Positions 13,519 to 18,905 of a DNA stretch of 18,905 nucleotides are shown here, piece by piece (the stretch's first letter is position 1; the number at the start of each line of letters is the position of its first letter). Where the stretch lies: positions 6,622 to 25,526 of the forward strand of contig MGUR01000025.1 of the NCBI GenBank assembly GCA_001800075.1, given 5' to 3'. The DNA is from Elusimicrobia bacterium RIFCSPLOWO2_01_FULL_59_12 (GTDB lineage Bacteria > Elusimicrobiota > Elusimicrobia > 2-01-FULL-59-12). The position numbers were made by a program, and so were the translations under genes. The notes beneath the pieces are model-generated. The model made no database searches, was not told the DNA's origin, and was given only the letters and a program-made list of their open reading frames with translations.

Positions 13519-13528
13519 AATTGAACGC

Positions 13529-14224
13529 ATGAAAATAAAACCGACAAAAAAGGCGAAGCGCACCTCTCACATGGAAGCGGATCAACCGAGATTAATCCCT
13601 GTGGACGGTGGTTCCGGTATCGATCATCCTGTCATGGGAGCCGACAGCGTGGTGAACACGAATACGAGTTACTTGTTTGATTTCACTCAGTCAAAATCCG
13701 TTGATGGTTCAGCGACGTTTCCTGTGGATGTGCGCCTACCTGGTAATTTGTCCGACAAAGAGTTGATCAAAAAATACACGCAAGTCCAGCACCTCGTCTC
13801 GCCCGAGGCCCGTGCCAAGGGCAAGACGGAAATCAAGCGCGTGCCGAAGGAAGACCTGGATGCGTTCAAGCAAGCATGGAGCGAGTGCCGCACCAAACCT
13901 GAGAAGGACAAAGTGTGGGCGCGTTTTTTCCGACCTCTTGCGGAAGTGCTCAAAGCCGACACAGACTATAAGAAAAAGCAGAACCAACGGCCGCGCGGCA
14001 AGGACAAGAACCAACGCGATCCCGTCTTGCCAGAAATAGCGGATGAGGTTAACCGAGCCATATGCAATCAGTTTCAAACGCCGGAAGGGGCGGAATGGAC
14101 GCGACAAGAACGCCTAACACAGTTAGCGTGGTGGTATGAAAACGATTACCGACGATTAGAGAATCTCGAAGCCCCTGCACTGACCCGCCGCCAGCTTAAA
14201 AGAATCGTCAAAAACCTGCCTTAA
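13529..14224 (+). CDS. Hypothetical protein, 231 aa
   Basis: No family is recognised. The N-terminal ~75 residues are low in structure signals (basic MKIKPTKKAKRTS, then VNTNTSYLFDFTQSKSVDGSATFPVDVRLPGN). Residues ~76-231 are charged and helical, with a lysine-rich linker (DYKKKQNQRPRGKDKNQRD, ~146-164) and a C-terminal LTRRQLKRIVKNL. The composition suggests nucleic-acid contact. No Shine-Dalgarno precedes ATG 13529, which directly follows a terminator hairpin; ATG 13571 is an alternative start. A 23-bp palindrome follows the gene. Confidence 0.6.
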   Translation: MKIKPTKKAKRTSHMEADQPRLIPVDGGSGIDHPVMGADSVVNTNTSYLFDFTQSKSVDGSATFPVDVRLPGNLSDKELIKKYTQVQHLVSPEARAKGKTEIKRVPKEDLDAFKQAWSECRTKPEKDKVWARFFRPLAEVLKADTDYKKKQNQRPRGKDKNQRDPVLPEIADEVNRAICNQFQTPEGAEWTRQERLTQLAWWYENDYRRLENLEAPALTRRQLKRIVKNLP

Positions 14225-14247
14225 TCCATAAAATCATTACCGTCTCA

Positions 14248-14270
14248 GAATAGATCAATTTGATCTATTC
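14248..14270. promoter_or_regulatory. 23-bp perfect palindrome, operator-like
   Basis: GAATAGATCAA and TTGATCTATTC are perfect 11-bp arms around a single T. AT-rich, with no U-tract, it lies 68 bp before the next start codon; better as a repressor-binding site than a terminator. The rest of 14225-14338 holds nothing else obvious. Confidence 0.55.
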
Positions 14271-14338
14271 GTTTAATCGCGTGTGCAACAATGGCTACGC
14301 TTGATTGAAATTAAAAATTCTGCATGAAAGGACACCCC

Positions 14339-14593
14339 ATGGAACTTTTTACGGACGATGATGACTACAGATTCATTTTGGGCCTGACAAAACTTGTGGC
14401 GGTTGGCGACCCCCATTGGAGCCGCGCGCGGGCGATGGGCTCGAAAATCGAACAATACCTCGATCAGAAAACGGACCTTTCACTTGATAAGCGGGCGAAC
14501 AAACTCGTGGAGGCCAAAAAAATGTCGTACCGCGCGGCGCTGCTCGAAGCGTCCCGTGAACTCGCGGAGCAAGAAAGAGAGGCGGCCCGATGA
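14339..14593 (+). CDS. Small hypothetical protein
   Basis: ATG 14339 is preferred over ATG 14324 because AAAGGA (14326-14331) precedes it at suitable distance. The 84-residue product (MELFTDDDDYRFILGLTKLVAVGDPHWSRARAMGSKIEQYLDQ) is acidic at the start and helical at the end (LVEAKKMSYRAALLEASRELAEQEREAAR). The ..KKMSYREAL.E..RE... tail resembles small phage proteins of unknown role. It overlaps the next gene by ATGA. Confidence 0.6.
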   Translation: MELFTDDDDYRFILGLTKLVAVGDPHWSRARAMGSKIEQYLDQKTDLSLDKRANKLVEAKKMSYRAALLEASRELAEQEREAAR

Positions 14594-14919
14594 GTGACCT
14601 CACAGGGAAGTTTCAGCCGTTCGAGTCGAAGGAAAAATTACCCGTCGCGCAGTTCAACAAAGACACCGGCCGCTTAATGCCGGAGTCGTGCCGCTTTAAG
14701 GTCGTCGGAAATAAGCTGATCGGGGTTTACCGGACGAAGCACGATTTCCCCAACGGCTCGTCGGAGTTTCAGGTCAAGCACATTTTATGGGCGAACCTGA
14801 AATTGCCTTCGCCGTCATCCGCAAGCTGGAACGACGACGTGGCCGGAAACTCCGCGAAGCGAAAAATTCTTTTGCAGCGACGCGCCGAGTTGAAAAAAGC
14901 TGGGATCCCCGGACTGTAA
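14590..14919 (+). CDS. Hypothetical protein, 109 aa
   Basis: ATG 14590 overlaps the upstream stop (ATGA), so the pair is translationally coupled. The protein begins MSDLTGKFQPFESKEKLPVAQFNKDTGRLMPESCRFKVVGNKLIGVYRTKHDFPNG and looks like a small mixed alpha/beta domain, with a basic C-terminal helix (KRKILLQRRAELKKAGIPGL). No family recognised. Confidence 0.55.
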   Translation: MSDLTGKFQPFESKEKLPVAQFNKDTGRLMPESCRFKVVGNKLIGVYRTKHDFPNGSSEFQVKHILWANLKLPSPSSASWNDDVAGNSAKRKILLQRRAELKKAGIPGL

Positions 14920-14983
14920 TTTTTCGTCGGCGGGTCCTCCTCAGGCGGTCTCTTGTTCCCGCCCCTGGCCCCCGTCGATAGCA

Positions 14984-15060
14984 CCGTCGGGATTTCCTTT
15001 TCTCCCCGACGGGAGCCGGGTCGGCTCCACGGGCAGGGACGCCCTCAAGCTCCGACCCGG
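14984..15060. repeat. GC-rich multi-hairpin non-coding stretch
   Basis: CCGTCGGG (14984-14991) pairs with CCCGACGG (15005-15012). CCGGGTCGG (15016-15024) pairs with CCGACCCGG (15052-15060) and encloses GGGC/GCCC (15031-15034, 15041-15044). A weaker stem CCCC-A-CGCA / TGCG-C-GGGG follows (15083-15091, 15108-15116). No gene lies in 14920-15127; it could be a structured leader, a replication origin or a packaging site. Confidence 0.45.
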
Positions 15061-15127
15061 CAAATTTGACAGAAAAAAATAGCCCCACGCAGTAATTTTG
15101 CGATCAATGCGCGGGGTTGAGGGAACG

Positions 15128-15319
15128 ATGGAAAGTCTACCACAAAAACCCAACCACGTCATTATCGAGCTGGAAAGCTCCCAGGTCGCCGACGTCATCG
15201 CCGGCCTTCTACTGCTCGGCCGCTACCGTGTAGGCGAACCGGCGGCGCGCTTACAGGAATTGCATGACATGGTGTGGAAAGAATTTATGACGCAGGTCGG
15301 GCGCGGACGTGCGACCTGA
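15128..15319 (+). CDS. Small hypothetical protein, 63 aa
   Basis: ATG 15128 follows TTGAGGGAACG, a fair Shine-Dalgarno. The product (MESLPQKPNHVIIELESSQVADVIAGLLLLGRYRVGEPAARLQELHDMVWKEF) has a strand then two helices, with a short hydrophobic run (VADVIAGLLLLG). It is too short and polar to be a clear membrane protein. No family recognised. Confidence 0.5.
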   Translation: MESLPQKPNHVIIELESSQVADVIAGLLLLGRYRVGEPAARLQELHDMVWKEFMTQVGRGRAT

Positions 15320-15672
15320 ACGCGCGACCAATTTTTTGAAGTACGAGGTCGTCTAAGCGTTTCTCGAACCTCGTTAAAAACAGCAGAGAAGTCGATCACG
15401 TCGTCGGAAATAATGGGGGCAACGCTCAACCCTTGCGACCCTTGACCTGCATGGAAGAAGAATCCACCGGCTGACGGAGTGCCTTAAAAGTGAGGCATGA
15501 ACATTGAAGGGACGCGACACAGGGCGCGTTTTCACACTTTTCATCATTACTATGTCCTGCAAGGTCAAAGGCACACTTCTACTTCATGCAGGGAAGAAAA
15601 GGGTCGTGAAAAGACGAATGTCACACAAAACGGCTTTTTTGGGCAAATTCTCGACGGAGAAGTGGATGTCAC
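15320..15672. other. 353-bp stretch without a convincing gene
   Basis: Several short frames exist on both strands but none has a recognisable domain plus a Shine-Dalgarno. ATGTCACA occurs twice, at 15618-15625 and 15666-15673, the second touching the start of the next operon; these could be binding sites for its regulators. The region is the probable promoter zone of the 15673-18830 operon. Confidence 0.4.
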
Positions 15673-15873
15673 ATGGTGGCATATCGTGATCGAGGTCAAA
15701 ACGAGTTTTTCAAATTGAGAGAGGCCGCTTCGAAAATGGGTATTTCGTACAGGACGATTTTACGGTGGGTCGAGTCAGGGAAGCTCAAAACGATACCCCC
15801 CGCCAACTATCACCGCGTCGAACGAGCAGAAATAGGACGTTTAATGACGGAGAAAGTGCGACCCAAAAGATGA
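15673..15873 (+). CDS. Excisionase/MerR-like helix-turn-helix protein
   Basis: The 66-residue product contains KLREAASKMGISYRTILRWVESGKLKTIPPANYHRVERAEIGRLM, the HTH_17/excisionase-like pattern (helix-turn-helix, ESGKL wing, then a R.H.V...EI.. helix). Proteins of this size in integrative elements act as recombination directionality factors or operon regulators. It is the first gene of a run in which every neighbour overlaps; the next gene starts in its stop (ATGA 15870-15873). Confidence 0.75.
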   Translation: MVAYRDRGQNEFFKLREAASKMGISYRTILRWVESGKLKTIPPANYHRVERAEIGRLMTEKVRPKR

Positions 15874-16337
15874 GCAACTCTCTGCACGATCAACATCGTT
15901 GGAAGGTGACCAAGCCGGATGGCTACGACATCATCAAAGGCAAGCGCGGCGTCATCGAGCAATACAGCGACGGAGACCTCAATGTCCTGGTGACCAGCCA
16001 CCGCGTCATCTTCAACTGCCTGTGGAAGTCGCTTCATACCTACGACGATGGCGCTGACTACTGCCGACCGTACAGCGACCTGGCCCAGGCCTGCGAGCTG
16101 ATAAAAGCGCGGAGGCGTCGCCAGGTCACGGAGGAAATGCGCCAGCGAGGCAGAGAATTGGCCGCTAAAATGCGTTCTAGCAACGCGACCCCCGCCCTGG
16201 CGAGGCCCTCAGCGGAACAAAACCCACCAGGCATACCCAAGCACCCCTCGCCCCCCATTTCGGCCCAGGAAGGGCCGCCCAGCCCAGGGGGTGCGAGCAA
16301 TGCGACAGAGCCATACCAGGAGGCGCGCGGAGCGTGA
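15870..16337 (+). CDS. Hypothetical protein, 155 aa, with proline-rich tail
   Basis: ATG 15870 lies in the ATGA overlap. Residues ~1-100 are folded-looking, mixed alpha/beta (WKVTKPDGYDIIKGKRGVIEQYSDGDLNVLVTSHRVIFNCLW...YSDLAQACELIKARRRRQVTEEMRQRG). Residues ~105-155 are proline/serine/alanine-rich and probably disordered. AGGAGG near its end (16318-16323) serves the next gene. No family recognised. Confidence 0.6.
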   Translation: MSNSLHDQHRWKVTKPDGYDIIKGKRGVIEQYSDGDLNVLVTSHRVIFNCLWKSLHTYDDGADYCRPYSDLAQACELIKARRRRQVTEEMRQRGRELAAKMRSSNATPALARPSAEQNPPGIPKHPSPPISAQEGPPSPGGASNATEPYQEARGA

Positions 16338-17212
16338 GAGAGTCCTTCTACAACATCCGTTTGTCTAAAAAGCGCCAGCGTCAGATGGACGATATATGCC
16401 AAATCGTGATCAAGTATCAAAATCAGGGCTACAAAATGACACTCCGCCAACTTTTTTATCAGCTCGTAACCGAGAATAAGGTTTCAAACGATGAGCGGGA
16501 ATACCGTAGGCTGTCTTGCTTGGTCAAAGATGGCCGGATGATGGGTCTTATTGACTGGGATGTGATCGAGGATCGAGGCAGAGAACCCTATCAGCATTCA
16601 GAATTTGATGATATCGAAGACCTTATGGCGTCGGCCTTATCGTCCTACCGGCTGCCCCGCTGGGCGGACCAGGATTGCTATGTCGAGCTGTGGGTCGAAA
16701 AGGACGCTCTCTCTGGCATCTTACGCCCTCTGGCAGATAAATACCACGTCACCTTGATGGTCAATAAGGGGTTTTCTTCAGCCACCGCCATGTATGAAGC
16801 CCGTAAAAGATTCTCCCGCGCGATCAGTGCCGGGAAAAAGGTGGCAATCCTTTACCTGGGCGACCACGATCCGAGCGGTATGGCAATGACACAAGATATT
16901 CAGAAGCGCCTAGAAGAGCTTGGCGTATCCATCGACGTAAACCGTATCGGCCTGAATTTTGATCAAGTACGGAAATTCCGCCTGCCCCATAATCCAGCCA
17001 AGGAAAGAGACCCTCGTTTTACTGAATACGAGCGCCAGTATGGCGAAAAATGCTGGGAAGTAGACGCGCTTAATCCGAGCGTTCTTAAGAAACTCGTTTG
17101 CGGGGCCATCGAAAAATACGTCAACGGCGAAAAGATGGGAGCGGTCATCGCGCAAGAGGAGCGCGACAAAAGCCGATTATCGGCGTTGGCAGGGCAGGTG
17201 GCGAATGAATAA
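16334..17212 (+). CDS. TOPRIM protein resembling Spo11 / topoisomerase VI subunit A
   Basis: GTG 16334 overlaps the previous stop (GTGA) and follows AGGAGG at 10-bp spacing. The 292-residue product has two parts. Residues ~32-85 form a winged-helix CAP-like region with TLRQLFYQLV, where Tyr42 is positioned like the DNA-cleaving tyrosine of TopoVI-A/Spo11. Residues ~115-190 form a TOPRIM fold: VELWVEKDA with Glu122, VNKGFSS, and LYLGDHDPSG with Asp177 and Asp179. This combination is found in an uncharacterised family in phages and mobile elements. No B-subunit (GHKL) gene is adjacent. It likely nicks or cuts DNA; role in replication, packaging or defence is unknown. Confidence 0.75.
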   Translation: MRESFYNIRLSKKRQRQMDDICQIVIKYQNQGYKMTLRQLFYQLVTENKVSNDEREYRRLSCLVKDGRMMGLIDWDVIEDRGREPYQHSEFDDIEDLMASALSSYRLPRWADQDCYVELWVEKDALSGILRPLADKYHVTLMVNKGFSSATAMYEARKRFSRAISAGKKVAILYLGDHDPSGMAMTQDIQKRLEELGVSIDVNRIGLNFDQVRKFRLPHNPAKERDPRFTEYERQYGEKCWEVDALNPSVLKKLVCGAIEKYVNGEKMGAVIAQEERDKSRLSALAGQVANE

Positions 17213-17459
17213 CGGGGTGGATCAGCTCATGCCCTCTGTCAAACCCCCGAAGCAGATGGCTTCTCTGAAAACGATCTGCGAAATCTATGACTGGAAGTAT
17301 GACACGATCTACAAGAAGTGGAAGCGCGGCGAATTTGTCCAAGGATATCGCGATCCGGCCGGTCGAGGTATTCGCTTTGATCTCAAGGACATAGAGGCAT
17401 GGGCGCACCAAAGCCCGGTTGGAGTGAAGAAACCCTCGCTCATCCGAGGTCTCATTTGA
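17205..17459 (+). CDS. AlpA/excisionase-like HTH protein
   Basis: The product is 84 residues, starting inside the TOPRIM stop region (8-bp overlap). MASLKTICEIYDWKYDTIYKKWKRGEFVQGYRDPAGRGIRFDLKDIEAWAHQS is the AlpA/HTH_17-like pattern: helix-turn-helix followed by a short wing and a DIEAW helix. It lies just before the RHH-integrase pair, the usual place for an excisionase or integrase regulator. An internal ATG at about codon 9 or 19 could also be used. Confidence 0.7.
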   Translation: MNNGVDQLMPSVKPPKQMASLKTICEIYDWKYDTIYKKWKRGEFVQGYRDPAGRGIRFDLKDIEAWAHQSPVGVKKPSLIRGLI

Positions 17460-17487
17460 CAACCAGCGGAGTAGGATAGTATCCTAC
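17456..17487 (+). promoter_or_regulatory. Integrase-operon promoter with 17-bp palindromic operator
   Basis: TTGACA (17456-17461), 15-bp spacer, TAGTAT (17477-17482), overlapped by the perfect palindrome GTAGGATA-G-TATCCTAC (17471-17487). The RHH start codon is 7 bp after the palindrome. This fits RHH autorepression of the RHH-integrase pair. Confidence 0.6.
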
Positions 17488-17494
17488 CTTCATT

Positions 17495-17659
17495 GTGAAG
17501 AAGGAAAAGTGCTCGGTGACATTAGACAAGGATCTGATCGCGCGCATCGACAAGTATGCTCGGGAAGAACGACGCAATTTCAGCGATACAGTCAACTTCG
17601 TCCTGGCGCGTTTCTTCAAGAAAAAATATGACCAAACTTCCGCCCAACACAAGAATTAA
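17495..17659 (+). CDS. Ribbon-helix-helix repressor-like protein
   Basis: GTG 17495 encodes 54 residues: CSVTLDKDLIARIDKYAREERRNFSDTVNFVLARFFKKKY. This is a clean RHH pattern: a beta strand (CSVTLDKD), helix A, an RRNFSDTVN turn with conserved Ser, and helix B. It overlaps the integrase by 32 bp in another frame. The palindrome directly upstream covers its -10, so it probably represses its own transcription and that of the integrase. Confidence 0.75.
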   Translation: MKKEKCSVTLDKDLIARIDKYAREERRNFSDTVNFVLARFFKKKYDQTSAQHKN

Positions 17660-18830
17660 AGACGGTTTCATCGACTTCCGAAAGCAATACAACGGCGAAC
17701 CCATCGCGCGCTCTTGGCCGGTCCGCGAGAAGAAAAAGGCGTTTGCTGAAATATACGATCTATTGCAAAAAATATCCCGTAATGACGATCTGGTGATACA
17801 GGCCGAACACCGAATGACCGTCGAGGAAGCCTTTGAGACGTATCTGACCTTGCATGGTCCGAGCCTGAAAGGCGGTATCAGCGAGGCGACGCGCTCACAG
17901 TACCGGCTATTGCGCTGCCAGTTGGATCAAGTGAAGAAAGCATGGGGCGGGAAATTCTTAGACACGATCACAAAATACGACGTGCGGGATTTCCTGAGCC
18001 GCTATCAAAGCGTCGGAACGGTGATGAAGTACCTCGGTATCCTCACGACCGTGTTCAAGAAATTTGAAGAGTGGAACGAGGACGGAAATATTTTGAAGGT
18101 GCGCGTAAAACTTCCGAAACATAACCCCGCGACGAAGTGGCGGAAGGATATGAGGTCGCATCAGAAAAAAGAGCTTCCGAGGACACGTGTTCTTAGTCCG
18201 GCGGAGTGGGCACAATTCAAACCGCACCTAACGGATCGTGCGCGAAATATCTGTGAGATCGCCTTGCGGCGGTTTCTGCGTTTATCCGATATCAGGCAGA
18301 TATCATACCTCAGCATCAGAGGCGACATCATCGAAGGCCTGCAATCCAAGACCGGCGAACGGTTTTCCATCCCGACACTGGATTACCAGCCCACGCGATA
18401 CGACTTCACCAATTTCAAACGGGAGTTTAAGAGGGCGCAAGTCGCCGCGCAAATGGACTTTCCGTCGTCGCATCCTTTGCACTTTACCGTTCGTGATCTA
18501 CGGCGCACGGGTGCGACGTGGGCCTACAAGAAGACGAAGGATCTGGTGAGCATTTCAAAAATGCTGGGTCATACCAAGATCACGACCACGATCCGCTATC
18601 TCAATATCGATGACACCGACAGGGCATCCGTAGCCCAGGCCGTTGATGAATTGGCAAAATTTGAGCCATCTGGAAGTCTGACCTATCCCGCCCAGTTAGC
18701 TCAGTTGGTAGAGCGTCACATTGACATTGTGAAGGCCACAGGTTCGAGTCCTGTACTGGGCACCACTTTCCCCAAAGTTGGGGGAAAAGTTGGGGGAAAC
18801 GGCATCCACCATAGGAAAAACGAGCTGTAA
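17628..18830 (+). CDS. int: Tyrosine recombinase (integrase) whose 3' end overlaps tRNA-Val
   Basis: ATG 17628 gives a 400-residue protein. It has an arm-binding and SAM-like N-terminal half (MTVEEAFETYLTLHG..., residues ~63-165) and a C-terminal catalytic domain with Arg218 (FLRLSDI), Lys241 (SKTGERF), Arg289-x-x-Arg292 (TVRDLRRTGAT; the usual His of this box is Arg), His315 (MLGHT) and nucleophile Tyr324 (IRYLNI). Residues from ~355 on (AQLAQLVERHIDIVKATGSSPVLG) are encoded by the tRNA-Val gene at 18690-18765, then by the right arm sites, before the stop. The gene would integrate and excise the element at the tRNA-Val anticodon site. Overlaps the RHH gene; repression by it is likely. Confidence 0.9.
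   Translation: MTKLPPNTRIKDGFIDFRKQYNGEPIARSWPVREKKKAFAEIYDLLQKISRNDDLVIQAEHRMTVEEAFETYLTLHGPSLKGGISEATRSQYRLLRCQLDQVKKAWGGKFLDTITKYDVRDFLSRYQSVGTVMKYLGILTTVFKKFEEWNEDGNILKVRVKLPKHNPATKWRKDMRSHQKKELPRTRVLSPAEWAQFKPHLTDRARNICEIALRRFLRLSDIRQISYLSIRGDIIEGLQSKTGERFSIPTLDYQPTRYDFTNFKREFKRAQVAAQMDFPSSHPLHFTVRDLRRTGATWAYKKTKDLVSISKMLGHTKITTTIRYLNIDDTDRASVAQAVDELAKFEPSGSLTYPAQLAQLVERHIDIVKATGSSPVLGTTFPKVGGKVGGNGIHHRKNEL
18690..18765 (+). tRNA. Complete tRNA-Val(GAC) carried by the element
   Basis: A full cloverleaf is visible: acceptor GCCCAGT/ACTGGGC (18690-18696, 18755-18761), D-arm GCTC/GAGC, anticodon stem TCACA/TGTGA with loop TTGACAT and anticodon GAC at 18723-18725, variable loop AGGCC, T-arm ACAGG-TTCGAGT-CCTGT, discriminator A and encoded CCA (18763-18765). 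Stems differ from those of the split host copy, so it is not a duplicate of that gene. It lies entirely within the integrase reading frame on the same strand. Confidence 0.95.
18774..18798. promoter_or_regulatory. Right arm sites of the element (doublet E)
   Basis: AAAGTTGGGGGAA occurs twice, 12 bp apart, matching the pair at 9422-9444. TTTCCCC (18767-18773) just before could also pair with GGGGAAA as a tRNA 3' hairpin. The pair lies ~60 bp inside the right core. Confidence 0.6.
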
Positions 18831-18851
18831 AATAGGCACGAAAGCTATTTT
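18829..18851 (+). terminator. AT-rich hairpin at the integrase stop
   Basis: AAAATAG (18829-18835) and CTATTTT (18845-18851) form a 7-bp stem over 9 nt, starting in the integrase stop codon and ending in TTTT. A weak terminator or part of the attachment site. Confidence 0.35.
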
Positions 18852-18859
18852 CTGCGTAC

Positions 18860-18872
18860 TTCCTTGACATGG
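18860..18872 (+). repeat. attR core (13-bp direct repeat)
   Basis: TTCCTTGACATGG, identical to 9326-9338, marks the right boundary of the element. Confidence 0.85.
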
Positions 18873-18905
18873 AAAAGGCCGTGGGTTCAATCCCCTCACC
18901 GGGCA
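18860..18905 (+). pseudogene. 3' half of host tRNA-Val(GAC)
   Basis: TTCC + TTGACAT + GGAAA, variable AGGCC, T-arm GTGGG-TTCAATC-CCCTC (one mismatch) and acceptor ACCGGGC + A at the window end. The acceptor pairs perfectly with 9300-9306, and GGAAA with TTTCC at 9325-9329. Without its 5' half it cannot give a functional tRNA while the element is integrated. Confidence 0.88.

Larger units (their letters stand above)
9326..18872 (+). mobile_element. ~9.5-kb integrative element in tRNA-Val, terminase-bearing (candidate phage satellite)
   Basis: Both ends carry the direct repeat TTCCTTGACATGG (9326-9338 and 18860-18872). Joining the outer flanks across one copy restores a complete tRNA-Val(GAC). 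Inside are TerS-like and TerL genes, a serine recombinase, two RHH proteins, two HTH proteins, a TOPRIM protein, several unknown small genes, a tyrosine recombinase at the right end, and an intact tRNA-Val(GAC). No portal, capsid, tail or lysis gene was recognised. Size, gene content and terminal integrase fit a satellite or similar hitch-hiking element; a deleted prophage remains possible. Confidence 0.85.

Noticed and set aside
15223..15429. Minus-strand frame starting MSVAPIISDDVIDF
   Set aside because: The first residues look plausible, but it overlaps the 15128-15319 gene, has no clear Shine-Dalgarno and its second half is low-quality sequence.
15497..15718. Plus-strand frames in 15497-15718
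   Set aside because: Two competing frames, neither with a recognisable fold nor a good ribosome site, and both run into the start of the HTH gene in other frames.
18690..18765. Reading the integrase tail AQLAQLVERHIDIVKATG as a protein domain
   Set aside because: It is simply the translation of the tRNA-Val gene; the frame is open but the residues carry no domain information.
9326..18872. Complete prophage
   Set aside because: No portal, major capsid, tail, holin or lysin gene is recognisable, and the whole element is only 9.5 kb.
1..18905. CRISPR array
   Set aside because: No series of regularly spaced identical repeats was seen; the repeats present are dispersed hairpins, direct duplications and att-like doublets.
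18690..18905. Ordinary host tandem of two tRNA-Val genes
   Set aside because: The second copy lacks its 5' half next to it; that half lies 9.5 kb away at 9300-9338 with a shared 13-bp core, which fits integration rather than a tandem array.

Overview
The window reads as a bacterial chromosome segment from a GC-rich, poorly characterised lineage. The best clues are a PorV/PorQ-type outer-membrane protein at the left edge and a secreted protein ending in a FlgD-like / type A sorting-like domain. Both styles are common in Elusimicrobiota and neighbouring candidate phyla, but the assignment is an inference, and no ribosomal gene is present to test it.

Positions 1-2935 are host genes for the cell envelope. 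Positions 2936-9299 are a patchwork accessory region: a duplicated coiled-coil gene, an MNT/HEPN pair, a DUF433/PIN-like pair, an HTH-GHKL ATPase plus STAS-like (DUF4325) pair under a 33-bp palindrome, a Fic protein, and a DUF5678/retropepsin-like pair. These modules are separated by hairpin repeats and by short 'TTGGG...TTGGG' direct-repeat doublets that resemble the arms of an integrative element. Several genes have a -10 box 6-8 bp before the start codon and no Shine-Dalgarno, which suggests leaderless mRNAs.

Positions 9326-18872 form one integrative element of about 9.53 kb. It splits a host tRNA-Val(GAC) gene in the anticodon region: the 5' half is at 9300-9338, the 3' half at 18860-18905, and a 13-bp direct repeat (TTCCTTGACATGG) lies at both junctions. 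The element carries a complete tRNA-Val(GAC) of its own at 18690-18765, overlapping the 3' end of its tyrosine recombinase gene. From the left it encodes a DUF5681-type (TerS-like) protein, a full-length terminase large subunit, a serine recombinase (minus strand), a ribbon-helix-helix protein, several small unknown proteins including a lipoprotein, structured non-coding stretches, and then a tightly overlapping operon: HTH protein, unknown protein, Spo11/TopoVI-A-like TOPRIM protein, HTH protein, RHH protein with palindromic operator, integrase.

I found no portal, capsid, tail or lysis gene. The simplest reading is a terminase-carrying phage satellite or related integrative element that compensates for the tRNA it breaks. 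A shrunken prophage is the main alternative. The element and the upstream module array are the most interesting parts of the window.
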